From positions 1-64,000 of the forward strand of contig NZ_BSSM01000018.1 of NCBI RefSeq assembly GCF_030269125.1: 64,000 nt of DNA, written 5' to 3'. Position 1 is the stretch's first letter; each line of letters opens with the position of its first letter. Both the position numbers and the translations under genes were made by a program. Shown one piece after another: positions 40,753 to 49,833 of the stretch. Below the pieces are notes generated by a model, which was given only the letters and a program-made list of their open reading frames with translations, was not told where the DNA came from and did not search any database. This stretch comes from Streptomyces hygroscopicus subsp. hygroscopicus. Its GTDB lineage: Bacteria > Actinomycetota > Actinomycetes > Streptomycetales > Streptomycetaceae.

Positions 40753-42186
40753 ATGGACTCATCAAGATCGGAGCCCGGGGCTCCCTCGCCCGAGGAGAAC
40801 GGCACGAGCGTGGACAGGCGGCAGGACGCGGCCCCGCAGGCGCCCCGCGCACGGCACCGCGCGAAGTACCTCGCCCTGATCGGCGCGCTCGTCGCGCTGG
40901 TGCTGGCCGTGAGCGCGGGGATCTACGTCACCGCCGGGGCCGGCGACCACGCCACCGGCGGCGCCCTCGCCGACGGCCGCCCGCACCGCGACTCCTCCGC
41001 CGCACCCGTCTCCACCGGCACCTGGGTCGGCTCCTGGGCGAGCGCCCCCGTCGGCGGCGAGCCCGGCACCGAGACCGCCGGCCTCGCGGGCCACTCGGTG
41101 CGCAACGTCGTCCACGCGGACGCCGGGGGTACGAGTGCCCGCGTCACGCTGTCCAACCTCTACGGCCAGACACCGCTGGACATCACCCACGCCACGATCG
41201 CGCTGTCCGCCGGCGACGCCACCGCCGCGGCCGACGCGGACTCGATGCGGCGGCTCACCTTCGACGGTGCCACCGGCGTCGTGATACCCGCCGGCGAACA
41301 GGTCGTCAGCGACGCGGTGCGCCTCCTCGTCCCCCACGACACCGACGTCCTCGTCACCACCTACTCCCCCACCCCGTCCGGGCCGGTCACCTACCACCCG
41401 CACGCGCGGCAGACCTCCTACGTCGCCACCGGGGACCGCACCGAGGACGCCACCGGTGCCCCCTACACCCGGCGGACGCCCTACTGGCGCTATCTGACCG
41501 CACTGGACGTGCTGAGCAACGAGGCCGACGGCACCGTCGTCGTCTTCGGCGACTCGCTCACCGACGGCATCACCTCCACCGTCAACGCCAACCGCCGCTG
41601 GCCCGACGTCCTCGGCGACCGGCTGCGCTCCGCCCTCGAAAGCGGACAGCGGCTGCCCCGCTACAGCGTCGTGAACGAGGGCATCAGCGGCAACCAGGTC
41701 CTCACCGACGGCCTCGGCCGCCCCCCGGAGAACCAGAGCGGGCTCGGCCGCTTCGGACGCGACGCGCTCGCCCGCACCGACGTCAAAGTCGTCGTCGTCG
41801 ACCTCGGCGTCAACGACATCCTGCGCGACCCGCACCTCGACGGGCCCGACCGCGTCCTCACCGGACTGCGCACCCTGGTCCGCGAGGCACACGCGCGCGG
41901 GCTGAAGGTCGTGGGGGCGACCCTCATGCCGTTCCGGGGACACCGGGGCTGGACCCCCGCCCGGGAGGCGGTGCGGCAGCGGATCAACGCGCAGATCCGC
42001 GCGGGGCGGGTGTACGACGCGGTGGCCGACTTCGACAAGGCCCTGCGCGACCCGTACGACCCCCGCCGCCTGCGCCCCGACTACGACTCCGGCGACCATC
42101 TGCACCCCAGCGACCCGGGCTTCGCGAGGATGGCCGGGGTGTTCGACCTGCACGCGCTGAAGGGCGCGGGGCAGGCGCGGCTGTGA
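40753..42186 (+). CDS. SGNH/GDSL-family hydrolase, type II membrane-anchored (477 aa)
   Basis: An N-terminal cytoplasmic segment of about 38 residues is followed by one helix (YLALIGALVALVLAVSAGIYV), so the enzyme is tethered outside. A beta-rich domain (WVGSWASAPVGGEPG, HSVRNVVHADAGG) precedes the SGNH core. Block I is VVVFGDSLTDG, block II EGISGNQ, block III DLGVNDIL and block V DYDSGDHLHPSDPG, giving Ser, Gly, Asn, Asp and His. This resembles Streptomyces extracellular esterases/lipases of the SGNH hydrolase family. The substrate is unknown. RdgB follows 26 bp later, possibly in the same transcript. Confidence 0.9.
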   Translation: MDSSRSEPGAPSPEENGTSVDRRQDAAPQAPRARHRAKYLALIGALVALVLAVSAGIYVTAGAGDHATGGALADGRPHRDSSAAPVSTGTWVGSWASAPVGGEPGTETAGLAGHSVRNVVHADAGGTSARVTLSNLYGQTPLDITHATIALSAGDATAAADADSMRRLTFDGATGVVIPAGEQVVSDAVRLLVPHDTDVLVTTYSPTPSGPVTYHPHARQTSYVATGDRTEDATGAPYTRRTPYWRYLTALDVLSNEADGTVVVFGDSLTDGITSTVNANRRWPDVLGDRLRSALESGQRLPRYSVVNEGISGNQVLTDGLGRPPENQSGLGRFGRDALARTDVKVVVVDLGVNDILRDPHLDGPDRVLTGLRTLVREAHARGLKVVGATLMPFRGHRGWTPAREAVRQRINAQIRAGRVYDAVADFDKALRDPYDPRRLRPDYDSGDHLHPSDPGFARMAGVFDLHALKGAGQARL

Positions 42187-42212
42187 ATCCCGGGCGAGGA
42201 ATACTGGGCGGC

Positions 42213-42815
42213 ATGACCCGCTTGATCCTCGCCACCCGCAACGCCGGAAAGATCACCGAGCTGAGGGCCATCCTGGCCGACGCCGGGCTCCCCCACGAGC
42301 TGGTCGGCGCCGACGCCTACCCCGAGATCCCCGACGTCAAGGAGACCGGCGTCACCTTCGCCGAGAACGCCCTGCTCAAGGCGCACGCCCTGGCCCAGGC
42401 CACCGGGCTGCCCGCGATCGCCGACGACTCGGGCCTGTGCGTGGACGTCCTGAACGGCGCCCCCGGCATCTTCTCCGCCCGCTGGGCCGGCCGCCACGGC
42501 GACGACAGGGCCAACCTCGACCTGCTCCTCGCCCAGCTCTCCGACATCGCCGAGGAACACCGCGCCGCGCACTTCGCCTGCGCCGCGGCCCTCGCCCTGC
42601 CGGACGGCACGGAACGCGTGGTCGAGGGCCGACTGCGGGGCATCCTCCGCCACGCCCCCGCCGGCACGAACGGCTTCGGCTACGACCCGATCCTCCAGCC
42701 CGACGGCGACAGCCGGACGTGCGCCGAGCTGAGCCCCGAGGAGAAGAACGCGATCAGCCACCGGGGGAAGGCGTTCCGGGCGCTGGTGCCGGTGGTGCGG
42801 GAGCTGCTCGGCTGA
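42213..42815 (+). CDS. rdgB: RdgB/HAM1 non-canonical purine NTP pyrophosphatase (200 aa)
   Basis: Start MTRLILATRNAGKITELRAI with the T-x-N-x-x-K substrate-binding motif. FAENALLKAHALAQATGLPAIADDSGLCVDVLNGAPGIFSARWAG (shown in parts: AENALLKA, ADDSGLCVD, PGIFSARWAG), GTNGFGYDPIL and SHRGKAFRAL complete the family signature. It hydrolyses dITP, XTP and dHAPTP to monophosphates, cleaning the nucleotide pool. In most genomes it neighbours RNase PH; here that gene is about 9.1 kb away. No ribosome site stronger than GAGGA is seen. Confidence 0.95.
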   Translation: MTRLILATRNAGKITELRAILADAGLPHELVGADAYPEIPDVKETGVTFAENALLKAHALAQATGLPAIADDSGLCVDVLNGAPGIFSARWAGRHGDDRANLDLLLAQLSDIAEEHRAAHFACAAALALPDGTERVVEGRLRGILRHAPAGTNGFGYDPILQPDGDSRTCAELSPEEKNAISHRGKAFRALVPVVRELLG

Positions 42816-42838
42816 GCACGCGCGCGGCCGGGCTCCGG

Positions 42839-42922
42839 TGCGGCCGGAGGGACTCGAACCCTCACGGGAGTTACCCCACTGGGACCTAAACCCAGCGTGA
42901 CTGCCAATTCCACCACGGCCGC
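42839..42922 (-). tRNA. tRNA-Leu (UAG)
   Basis: The 5' end GCGGCCG at 42922 pairs with the acceptor strand CGGCCGC at 42846-42840. The anticodon loop CTGGG-TTTAGGT-CCCAG gives anticodon TAG. The long variable arm (GTGGGGTAACTCCCGT) is typical of Leu, and the T loop GGGTTCGAGTCCC is intact. CCA is not encoded. Confidence 0.95.
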
Positions 42923-42960
42923 CTGGTGCTGCCCGGCCATGCTAGCGGCCGGGCAGCGGG

Positions 42961-43428
42961 TCAGATGCCCAGATCCTTGATGATCTTGGCTACATGGCCG
43001 GTGGCACGGACGTTGTAGAAGGCGTGGGAGACCTTGCCGGCCTCGTCGACGACGATCGTGGAGCGGATGACGCCCATGTAGGTCTTGCCGTAGTTCTTCT
43101 TCTCGCCGTAGGCGGCGTACGCCTCGGTGACCTTCTTGTCGGGGTCGGCGAGCAGGGTGACCTTGAGGGACTCCTTCTCGCGGAACCTGGCGAGCTTCTC
43201 CGGGGTGTCCGGGGAGATGCCGATGACGTCGTAGCCGGCGTCGGCCAGCAGGTCGAGGTTGTCGGTGAAGTCGCAGGCCTGCTTGGTGCAGCCGGGTGTG
43301 AGGGCCGCGGGGTAGAAGTAGACGATGACCTTGCGGCCCTTGTGGTCCGCCAGGGAGACCTCGTGGCCGTCGGCGTCCGGGAGGGTGAAGGCGGGGGCCA
43401 CGTCCCCCGGCTGGAGTCGCTCGCTCAT
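42961..43428 (-). CDS. bcp: Thioredoxin-dependent thiol peroxidase, BCP/PrxQ (155 aa)
   Basis: VIVYFYPAALTPGCTKQACD carries the peroxidatic Cys (about residue 47, in TPGCT) and a second Cys five residues on, the pattern of atypical 2-Cys BCP enzymes. Arg in GVIRSTIVVD matches the conserved active-site Arg. It reduces peroxides using thioredoxin in the cytosol. Length is normal. It lies next to the tRNA-Leu gene on the same strand but has its own start region facing the DUF3618 gene. Confidence 0.95.
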   Translation of the reverse strand: MSERLQPGDVAPAFTLPDADGHEVSLADHKGRKVIVYFYPAALTPGCTKQACDFTDNLDLLADAGYDVIGISPDTPEKLARFREKESLKVTLLADPDKKVTEAYAAYGEKKNYGKTYMGVIRSTIVVDEAGKVSHAFYNVRATGHVAKIIKDLGI

Positions 43429-43532
43429 CGGACCAGCGTAACCGGGGGCCCTTGCGGTGCGGCTCGGACAGGAGCTGACAGACTGTCCGGAACAGCAACA
43501 GCAGGATTTCGGCAGACTTCGGAGGCCGTACG

Positions 43533-43859
43533 GTGGCGGACACGGCGGACACCAGAACCCCGGCGCAGATCGAGGCGGACATCAGGCGCCGCCGCGAAGT
43601 GCTGGCCGAGACGCTCGACGAGATCGGGGTGCGGGTGCACCCGAAGACGATCGTCGGGGATGTGAAGGCCAAGGCCGTGGCCCATGTCGACCACACCGTG
43701 GGACGTGCGTACGTGCAGGTCAACCGGGTGGTCAGTGACGTCAGGGCGCAGTTCACGGACGAGTACGGCCGGTTGCGGACGGAGCGGGTCGTGCCGGCGG
43801 CGCTCGTCGTGGCCGGGGTCGTGGGCCTGGTCGCCCTGTCCCGGCGGCGCGGGCGCTGA
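43533..43859 (+). CDS. DUF3618-domain protein (108 aa)
   Basis: The GTG at 43533 has GGAGG seven bases upstream. TPAQIEADIRRRREVLAETLDEI is the DUF3618 signature, followed by amphipathic sequence (KTIVGDVKAKAVAHVDHTVG) and a single C-terminal helix (VVPAALVVAGVVGLVALSRRR). This is a small membrane-anchored protein widespread in actinobacteria, of unknown function. Divergent from bcp. Confidence 0.9.
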   Translation: MADTADTRTPAQIEADIRRRREVLAETLDEIGVRVHPKTIVGDVKAKAVAHVDHTVGRAYVQVNRVVSDVRAQFTDEYGRLRTERVVPAALVVAGVVGLVALSRRRGR

Positions 43860-44035
43860 CCCGGCGGCCCCCGGGACGGCACGGACACCTGCGCGGCGGT
43901 CGTCCCGGACGGTCGTGGGCGCACGGACGCCACGGCCCCGGGCGGCCGCGGCCGAAAGGCCCCCGGCGGGCACGGCACCGACGTGACGGCCACCCGGGGG
44001 ACCACGGGCGCGGTGAAGGCAGGTAGGTTCGAGGT

Positions 44036-44395
44036 GTGAGCGCCAACAGACACACGCAGAGCACCCCGCAGCACGACAAGCTGCCCATCCGGATGCTGCA
44101 CGACCGGGTGCTGGTCAAGCAGGAGACCGGTGAGGGCGAGCGGCGGTCGGGGGGAGGCATCCTGATTCCCGCCACCGCGGCGGTCGGACGCCGGCTGGCC
44201 TGGGCCGAGGTCGTCGCGGTCGGGCAGAACGTACGGACCGTGGAGCCCGGCGACCGCGTCCTGTTCGACCCGGAGGACCGGGCCGAGGTCGAGGTGCGGG
44301 GCGTGGCGTACGTCCTCATGCGCGAGCGCGACCTGCACGCCGTGGCCGCGGACCGCTTCGAGGGCTCGGAGGACTCGACCGGGCTCTATCTGTGA
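44036..44395 (+). CDS. GroES-like co-chaperonin (119 aa)
   Basis: GTG start. PIRMLHDRVLVKQETGEGER, GGGILIPATAAVGRRLAWAEVVAVG and VEPGDRVLFDPEDRAEVEV match the Cpn10 fold, with the mobile loop at ERRSGGGILI. The C-terminus EGSEDSTGLYL extends past normal GroES. No groEL lies beside it, so it is an extra Cpn10-like copy; whether it works with a chaperonin elsewhere is unknown. A strong terminator follows. Confidence 0.85.
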   Translation: MSANRHTQSTPQHDKLPIRMLHDRVLVKQETGEGERRSGGGILIPATAAVGRRLAWAEVVAVGQNVRTVEPGDRVLFDPEDRAEVEVRGVAYVLMRERDLHAVAADRFEGSEDSTGLYL

Positions 44396-44422
44396 GGCCG
44401 TGAACCGCCGCGGTCGATGAGT

Positions 44423-44458
44423 GAAGAGGGCTGGTGACCACGGTCACCAGCCCTCTTC
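44423..44458. terminator. Bidirectional terminator between GroES-like and PBP genes
   Basis: 17-bp perfect arms (GAAGAGGGCTGGTGACC and complement) with a two-base centre, between convergent genes. Confidence 0.85.
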
Positions 44459-44491
44459 GTGCACTTCCCGCCGGGTTCCCCCGGACGCGGC

Positions 44492-47400
44492 TCAGGTGCC
44501 GGGGCCGCCTCCCGGGCCGCCGCCCGCGATGGTGCCGGTACTGCCACCGCTCGTGGTCGTACCGCCGCCGCTCGTGGTCGTGCCGCCGCCGCCGGGTGCG
44601 CCGCCCGCCGCGCCGCCGCTCGTGGTGGTGCCGCCGGTCGTGCCGCCGGCGGTGGTCGGGTCGGTGCCGGTCGTGGTGCCGCCCGTGGTGGTGGCGCCGG
44701 TGGTGTCACCGCCGGTCGTCACGCCGCCGTCGCTCGGGGTGCCGGTGGTGCCGTCGGTCGGGGTGCCGCTCGGGGTGCCGCCGGGCTGGGTGGCGCCGCC
44801 GGTGCTCTGGCCGTCCGTGGTGGCGGACTGGCTCGGGTCGCCGGGGCCGGGCGGCTGCGGCTGGTCGGCGCCCGCCTGGAGCTGGAGGTCGAAGGAGGCC
44901 ACCGGGGCGTTCTTCAGCGCGTCGTGGGTGTACTGGGCCCAGATCTGGGTGGGCGCGCCACCACCGTTGATACGGGCCTGGCCGAGCGCGCCGTACAGGG
45001 GCATGTGCTTGGCCGTCACCGGGTCCTGGCCCATCACGGAGACCACCGTGGCGAGGTCCGGGGTGTAGCCGGCGAACCAGGCGGCGGTGTCGTTCTCCGC
45101 GGTACCGGTCTTGCCGGCCGCCGGACGGCCCGCGGCCTGCGCGGCGGTGGCGGTGCCACCCTGGACCACGCTCTTCAGCATGGCGGTGGTGGTGTCGGCG
45201 GCGGCGCGGCTGACGGCCGGCTTGACCGGCGCGTCGGGCAGCTTGACCTCGTCGGTGCTGTTGCGGGTGATCTTCTGGACCAGGGTGTACGCGCCGTGCT
45301 TGCCGTGGTTGGCGAGCGTGGCGTACCCCTCCGCCATGTCCAGGACGCTGGCGGTGGCGGTGCCGAGCGCGATGGACGGGTACGGCTGGAGGTCGGGGGT
45401 GTCCGAGGGGATGCCGAGGTCGATCGCGGTCTGCTTGACCTTGGTCGGGCCGACGTCGACCGCCATCTGCGCGTACACCGCGTTCACCGAGAGGTCGGTG
45501 GCCTTGGTGACGGTGATCTGGCCGTACGACTTCTGGTCCTCGTTCTGCGGGGCGTACGCGCCGCCGTTCCAGCCCTGCACGGGACGCTCGTTGGTGCCGT
45601 CGTACTGGGTGTTCGGGGTGATGCGGCGGCCGTCCTGGGTGGTGGAGCCGTTCTCCACGGCGGAGGTGAAGACGAACGGCTTGAAGGTGGAGCCGACCTG
45701 GAAGTCACCGCGGGTCGCGCCGTTGGTGTACTGCTTCACGTAGTCGATGCCGCCGTACATCGCGACGACCTTGCCGGTCTTCGGGTCGACGGAGGCGCCG
45801 CCCGCGCGGACATAGCTGTCGACCTTGTTGTTCTTCTTGTCGAGCTTGGAGATCAGCTGGTCGTTCACCGCCTTGACGAAGGCGTTCTGCTTGTCCTTCT
45901 GGATGGTCGTCGTGATGCGGTAGCCGCCGGCCTCGAGCTGGTCGGAGTCGAGGATGTGGTTCGCGATCAGGTAGTGCTTGACGGCGTCCACGAGGTAGCC
46001 GCGCTGGCCGGACATGCCGGTGGAGAGCGTCTGCTCCTTGGGCATCGGGAACTTCATGCCGGCGCGCTCGGACTGGCCGAGCCAGCCCTGCTTGACCATG
46101 CCGTCCAGGACGTAGTTCCAGCGGGCCACGGCCGCGGCCTTGTTCTCCGGGTGCGCCACGACGTCGTACTCGCTCGGCGCGTTGACGAGCGCGGCGAGGT
46201 AGGCGGCGCGGGCCGGGTCGAGGTTCTGGGCGTCGCGGCCGTAGTAGGCCTGGGAGGCGGCCTGGATGCCGTAGGCGTTGCGGCCGAAGTAGCTGGTGTT
46301 GAGGTAGCCCTCCAGGATCTCGTCCTTGGACTTGGTCCGGTCGAGCTTGATCGAGATGAAGAACTCCTTGGCCTTGCGGGTGACCGTCTGTTCCTGGCCG
46401 AGGTAGTAGTTCTTCACGTACTGCTGGGTGATCGTGGAGCCGGACTGCTTGCCCTTGCCGGTCGCGGTGTTCCACGCGGCGCGGAGCATCGCCTTGGGGT
46501 CGATGGCCGACTCGGTGTAGAAGTCGCGGTCCTCGGCGGCCAGTACGGCGTGCTGGGCGTCCTTGGAGACCTCGGCGAGGGTGACCTTCTCCCGGTTGAC
46601 CTGGCTGTCGCGCGTGTCGCGGGCGATCTGGGAGCCGTCCGCGTAGAGGTAGACGTTGGCCTGCTTGTTGGCGAGGGCGTTGGCCGGCGGGATGTTGACG
46701 AGCGAGTAGCCGACGAAGAAGAGCGCGACGACCGCGAGGACGAGGAAGACGAAGGTGCCGAGCACCATCTTCCAGGTCGGCAGCAGCCGCCGCCATCCGG
46801 TGCGCTTGGGCTTCTTGGCCTTGTTCTTGCCCTTGCCCTTGCCGGTGGGGGTCTCCTCCGAGGCGGCGGCGAGGGCGGTGGTCTCGGGTTCGGGGGTGGC
46901 GGGGTCCTGGGCCGGCCGGGGGTCCGGGCCGGTGCCGGGGCGGGTCGCCTTGGGGCCGGAGCCGGTACGGGGGCCGGGGGTGGCGGCGCCTGCCGCGGCA
47001 CCGGCGAGCCCCGCGGCACCTGCCGCGCCCGGCGCCTTCGCGGCACCGGCGGCGCCCGCCGCGCTCGCCGGGGAGGCCGAGGCCGCGGCGCCCGCGGCGC
47101 CGGCGGCGGCCGCACCGGCCGCACGGGCGGCGGGACGGGGGCCGCCCGGCCGGGAACCGGTCGTGTGGGCGGTGGGGCCGGTCGCGTTCGGCCGGCCCGC
47201 GGCGGAACCGGGCTCGGCGGGTCCGCCGGGCTCGCCCTTGCGCGGGGCGTTGACGCGGCGGAGCACCTGGGTGGTCTCGGCCGCCGGCGCGTCCTGGCCG
47301 GGCTTGCCGGGGCCCTTCGCGGAGTCCGCGGAGTCCTGGGGCGCCCGGGGCGGCGTGATGCGGCGCAGCACCTGGGTGCTCTCGGCCGGCTTCTCGGGCG

Positions 47401-48010
47401 CGCGGGCGCCGGGCACCTGCGGCCTCGCGGCGCCGGCCGGCTTGCCGGACCCGCCGCGCTCCCCTGTGCCCTCGCTTTCCGCGGCCGTCGTCGCGCCCTT
47501 CTCCGTACGCGCGTCCCGCGCCGCCTGCCGGGCGCGCGCGATGGAGGCCGTACGGTCCTGGGGCGCGGGAACGGAACGGCGGGCCGTGTCGGCGGCCGCC
47601 GTACCGTCGGCGCCCTGCGCCTTCCCGGAGTCCTCGGCCTGCCCGGAGTCCTCGGTCCTACCGGCGCCCCCGGCCTTCCCGGCGGCGCCACCGCCCCCGC
47701 GGGCGGCCTCGGGGTCCTCGGCCCGCCCGGCGCGCTCGCGCTCGGCGCCCCCGGTCCTCCGCGCACCCTCGGCCGGGCCGGTCTCCCCGGCCCGCTCCTC
47801 GGCCCTGTCGGCCCGCTCCGCCTTCCCGGCCTTCTCAGCCCTCCCGGACCCCTCGGTGTCCCTGGTGTCCCTGGTGTCCTTCACTTGGCCGGTCCCCTTC
47901 CCGGGGGTGGCGGGGGATCCCGGCGTCGGGGTCCCGGGCCTCGCAGCCGGCAGCGGCTTATCCGGTGCCACGCCTTCGTTCGGCTGCTGCGGCTGTGGCT
48001 CGTCGCTCAT
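44492..48010 (-). CDS. Bifunctional class A penicillin-binding protein with long disordered N-terminus (1172 aa)
   Basis: Residues 1 to about 410 are low-complexity (Ala, Gly, Pro, Glu, Arg), including two TQVLRR motifs near 210 and 248. A basic segment and one helix (KMVLGTFVFLVLAVVALFFV) anchor the protein. The GT51 transglycosylase has AAEDRDFYTESAIDPKAMLR (catalytic Glu), GSTITQQYVKNYYL and DEILEGYLNTSYFG. The transpeptidase has GSTFKPF (active Ser, about 775), SVN and KTGTAEN (about 968). The last 125 residues are a Gly/Thr-rich tail. It polymerises and crosslinks peptidoglycan. ATG with AGGAG 12 bases upstream; GTG at 48019 is possible. Confidence 0.9.
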   Translation of the reverse strand: MSDEPQPQQPNEGVAPDKPLPAARPGTPTPGSPATPGKGTGQVKDTRDTRDTEGSGRAEKAGKAERADRAEERAGETGPAEGARRTGGAERERAGRAEDPEAARGGGGAAGKAGGAGRTEDSGQAEDSGKAQGADGTAAADTARRSVPAPQDRTASIARARQAARDARTEKGATTAAESEGTGERGGSGKPAGAARPQVPGARAPEKPAESTQVLRRITPPRAPQDSADSAKGPGKPGQDAPAAETTQVLRRVNAPRKGEPGGPAEPGSAAGRPNATGPTAHTTGSRPGGPRPAARAAGAAAAGAAGAAASASPASAAGAAGAAKAPGAAGAAGLAGAAAGAATPGPRTGSGPKATRPGTGPDPRPAQDPATPEPETTALAAASEETPTGKGKGKNKAKKPKRTGWRRLLPTWKMVLGTFVFLVLAVVALFFVGYSLVNIPPANALANKQANVYLYADGSQIARDTRDSQVNREKVTLAEVSKDAQHAVLAAEDRDFYTESAIDPKAMLRAAWNTATGKGKQSGSTITQQYVKNYYLGQEQTVTRKAKEFFISIKLDRTKSKDEILEGYLNTSYFGRNAYGIQAASQAYYGRDAQNLDPARAAYLAALVNAPSEYDVVAHPENKAAAVARWNYVLDGMVKQGWLGQSERAGMKFPMPKEQTLSTGMSGQRGYLVDAVKHYLIANHILDSDQLEAGGYRITTTIQKDKQNAFVKAVNDQLISKLDKKNNKVDSYVRAGGASVDPKTGKVVAMYGGIDYVKQYTNGATRGDFQVGSTFKPFVFTSAVENGSTTQDGRRITPNTQYDGTNERPVQGWNGGAYAPQNEDQKSYGQITVTKATDLSVNAVYAQMAVDVGPTKVKQTAIDLGIPSDTPDLQPYPSIALGTATASVLDMAEGYATLANHGKHGAYTLVQKITRNSTDEVKLPDAPVKPAVSRAAADTTTAMLKSVVQGGTATAAQAAGRPAAGKTGTAENDTAAWFAGYTPDLATVVSVMGQDPVTAKHMPLYGALGQARINGGGAPTQIWAQYTHDALKNAPVASFDLQLQAGADQPQPPGPGDPSQSATTDGQSTGGATQPGGTPSGTPTDGTTGTPSDGGVTTGGDTTGATTTGGTTTGTDPTTAGGTTGGTTTSGGAAGGAPGGGGTTTSGGGTTTSGGSTGTIAGGGPGGGPGT

Positions 48011-48212
48011 GTCGTGCACGGACTCCTGTTTCGCGTCGTACGTTCCCGTACGCCTCGTACGCCTTCTGCGCCCCCCGTTTGAAGACTCTCGCACCTGGCG
48101 TTCCGTTCCCGGATTACGGCACGCTTCGGCCACAAAATGCGTGGCCGGCCGCCGGGGCTCCGGACTAGGCTCCTGCGCTTCGGTGTCGAGCGGTCCGAGG
48201 AGGTCGACTGAC

Positions 48213-49013
48213 GTGGGCGCGGGACGGTTGTACGCCACCGTCGCGTTAGGGGGATTCAGACGGTACGCGACGTATAAGGCCGCCACTGCGGCAGGGGTCT
48301 TCACCAACACGGTCTTCGGGCTGATTCTCGTCTACACCTACAAGGCCCTGTGGGAACTGAGACCGCATCTGGGGGGATACGACCAGGCGCAGGCCGTCAC
48401 CTACGTGTGGCTGGGCCAGGCCTTCCTGTCGACGCTCGCCATCAGCGGCGGGGGCGTCGAGGACGAGTTGATGGAACGCATCCGCACGGGGGACGTGGCG
48501 ATCGATCTGTACCGCCCCGCCGACCTCCAGCTGTGGTGGCTGGCCGCGGACCTGGGCCGGGCGTTCTTCCAGCTGCTGGGGCGGGGCGTGCTGCCGTTCG
48601 TCTTCGGCGCGCTGGTCTTCCCGGCGTACCTGCCCACGGACGCCGGCACCTGGGCCGCGTTCCTCGTCGCCGTGCTGCTGGCGATGCTGGTCGGCTTCGG
48701 CATCCGGTACCTGGTGGCGCTGAGCACGTTCTGGATGCTCGACGGCACCGGGATGGGCCAGATGACGTGGCTGCTCGGCTACTTCTGCTCGGGGATGCTG
48801 CTGCCGCTGAACGTGTTCCCGGGCGGGCTCGGCACCGTCGTACGGGCCCTGCCCTGGTCCTCGCTGCTGCAGGCGCCCGCGGACATCCTGCTCGGGCACG
48901 GGCAACCGCTGCGCACGTACCTGTTCCAGGGCGCGTGGGCCGTGGTGCTGCTCGGGGCCGGGCGGCTGCTGCAGTCGGCGGCGACGCGGCGGGTGGTGGT
49001 GCAGGGTGGCTGA
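48213..49013 (+). CDS. ABC-2-type permease, first subunit (266 aa)
   Basis: The GTG at 48213 has AGGAGG nine bases upstream. Six hydrophobic segments (TAAGVFTNTVFGLILVYTYK, QAFLSTLAISGG, GVLPFVFGALVFPAYL, AAFLVAVLLAMLVGFGIRYL) fit PF06182 (ABC2_membrane_6). LMERIRTGDVAIDLYRP is the conserved cytoplasmic loop. The stop overlaps the second permease, and an ATPase follows, so the three form an exporter. The gene is divergent from the PBP, and a cell-envelope cargo is possible but unproven. Confidence 0.9.
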   Translation: MGAGRLYATVALGGFRRYATYKAATAAGVFTNTVFGLILVYTYKALWELRPHLGGYDQAQAVTYVWLGQAFLSTLAISGGGVEDELMERIRTGDVAIDLYRPADLQLWWLAADLGRAFFQLLGRGVLPFVFGALVFPAYLPTDAGTWAAFLVAVLLAMLVGFGIRYLVALSTFWMLDGTGMGQMTWLLGYFCSGMLLPLNVFPGGLGTVVRALPWSSLLQAPADILLGHGQPLRTYLFQGAWAVVLLGAGRLLQSAATRRVVVQGG

Positions 49014-49827
49014 GCGCGGGCGGTTCGTGGCGGGCGCCCGGGTGTACGGGCTGATCGCCGGGATGTGGATCCGGTCGACGATGGCGTACCGGGCGTCGTT
49101 CGTCATGACCACGTTCGGGAGCTTCACGGCGACCTTCTTCGACTTCGTCGCGATCATGCTGATGTTCTCCCGGGTGCACGCCCTCGGTGGCTGGTCGCTG
49201 CCCGAAGTGGCCTTCCTGTACGGCCTGTCGGCGGTCTCCTTCGGCCTGGCGGACCTGGTGATCGGTTCGATGGACCGGCTGGGGCGGCGGCTGCGGGACG
49301 GCACGCTGGACGCGCTGCTGGTGCGGCCCGCGCCGGTACTGGCGCAGGTGGCCGCCGACCGGTTCGCGCTGCGGCGCCTCGGCCGGGTGACCCAGGGCTC
49401 GCTGGTGCTGGGCTGGGCGCTGAGCCGGCTGGACGTCGGGTGGACGGCGGACAGGCTGCTGCTGATGCCGCTCACGCTGCTCAGCGGCTGCGCGATCTTC
49501 TGCGCGGTGTTCGTGGCGGGCGCGGCCTTCCAGTTCGTGGCGCAGGACGCGGCCGAGGTGCAGAACGCGTTCACGTACGGCGGTACGACGCTGCTGCAGT
49601 ACCCGCCGTCGGTGTTCGCGAAGGACCTGGTGCGCGGGGTCACCTTCCTGCTGCCGCTGGCCTTCGTCAACTGGCTGCCCGCGAGCTACATCCTCGGGCG
49701 GCCCTATCCGCTGGACCTGCCGGGCCGGCTGGCCTGGGCGACCCCGCTGGTGGCGGCGGCCTGCTGCGCGCTGGCCGGGCTGGCCTGGCGGGCGGGACTT
49801 CGTTCGTACCGGAGCACAGGGAGCTAG
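49006..49827 (+). CDS. ABC-2-type permease, second subunit (273 aa)
   Basis: A paralogous PF06182 permease with its start GTG inside the previous gene (8-bp overlap). Helices include FVMTTFGSFTATFFDFVAIM, FLYGLSAVSFGLADLVIG and LLMPLTLLSGCAIFCAVFVA. RLRDGTLDALLVRPAPVLAQ is the loop equivalent to that of the first subunit. The heterodimeric pair plus ATPase matches the usual three-gene layout of this exporter family. No cargo can be deduced. Confidence 0.9.
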   Translation: MAERGRFVAGARVYGLIAGMWIRSTMAYRASFVMTTFGSFTATFFDFVAIMLMFSRVHALGGWSLPEVAFLYGLSAVSFGLADLVIGSMDRLGRRLRDGTLDALLVRPAPVLAQVAADRFALRRLGRVTQGSLVLGWALSRLDVGWTADRLLLMPLTLLSGCAIFCAVFVAGAAFQFVAQDAAEVQNAFTYGGTTLLQYPPSVFAKDLVRGVTFLLPLAFVNWLPASYILGRPYPLDLPGRLAWATPLVAAACCALAGLAWRAGLRSYRSTGS

Positions 49828-49833
49828 GACCTC

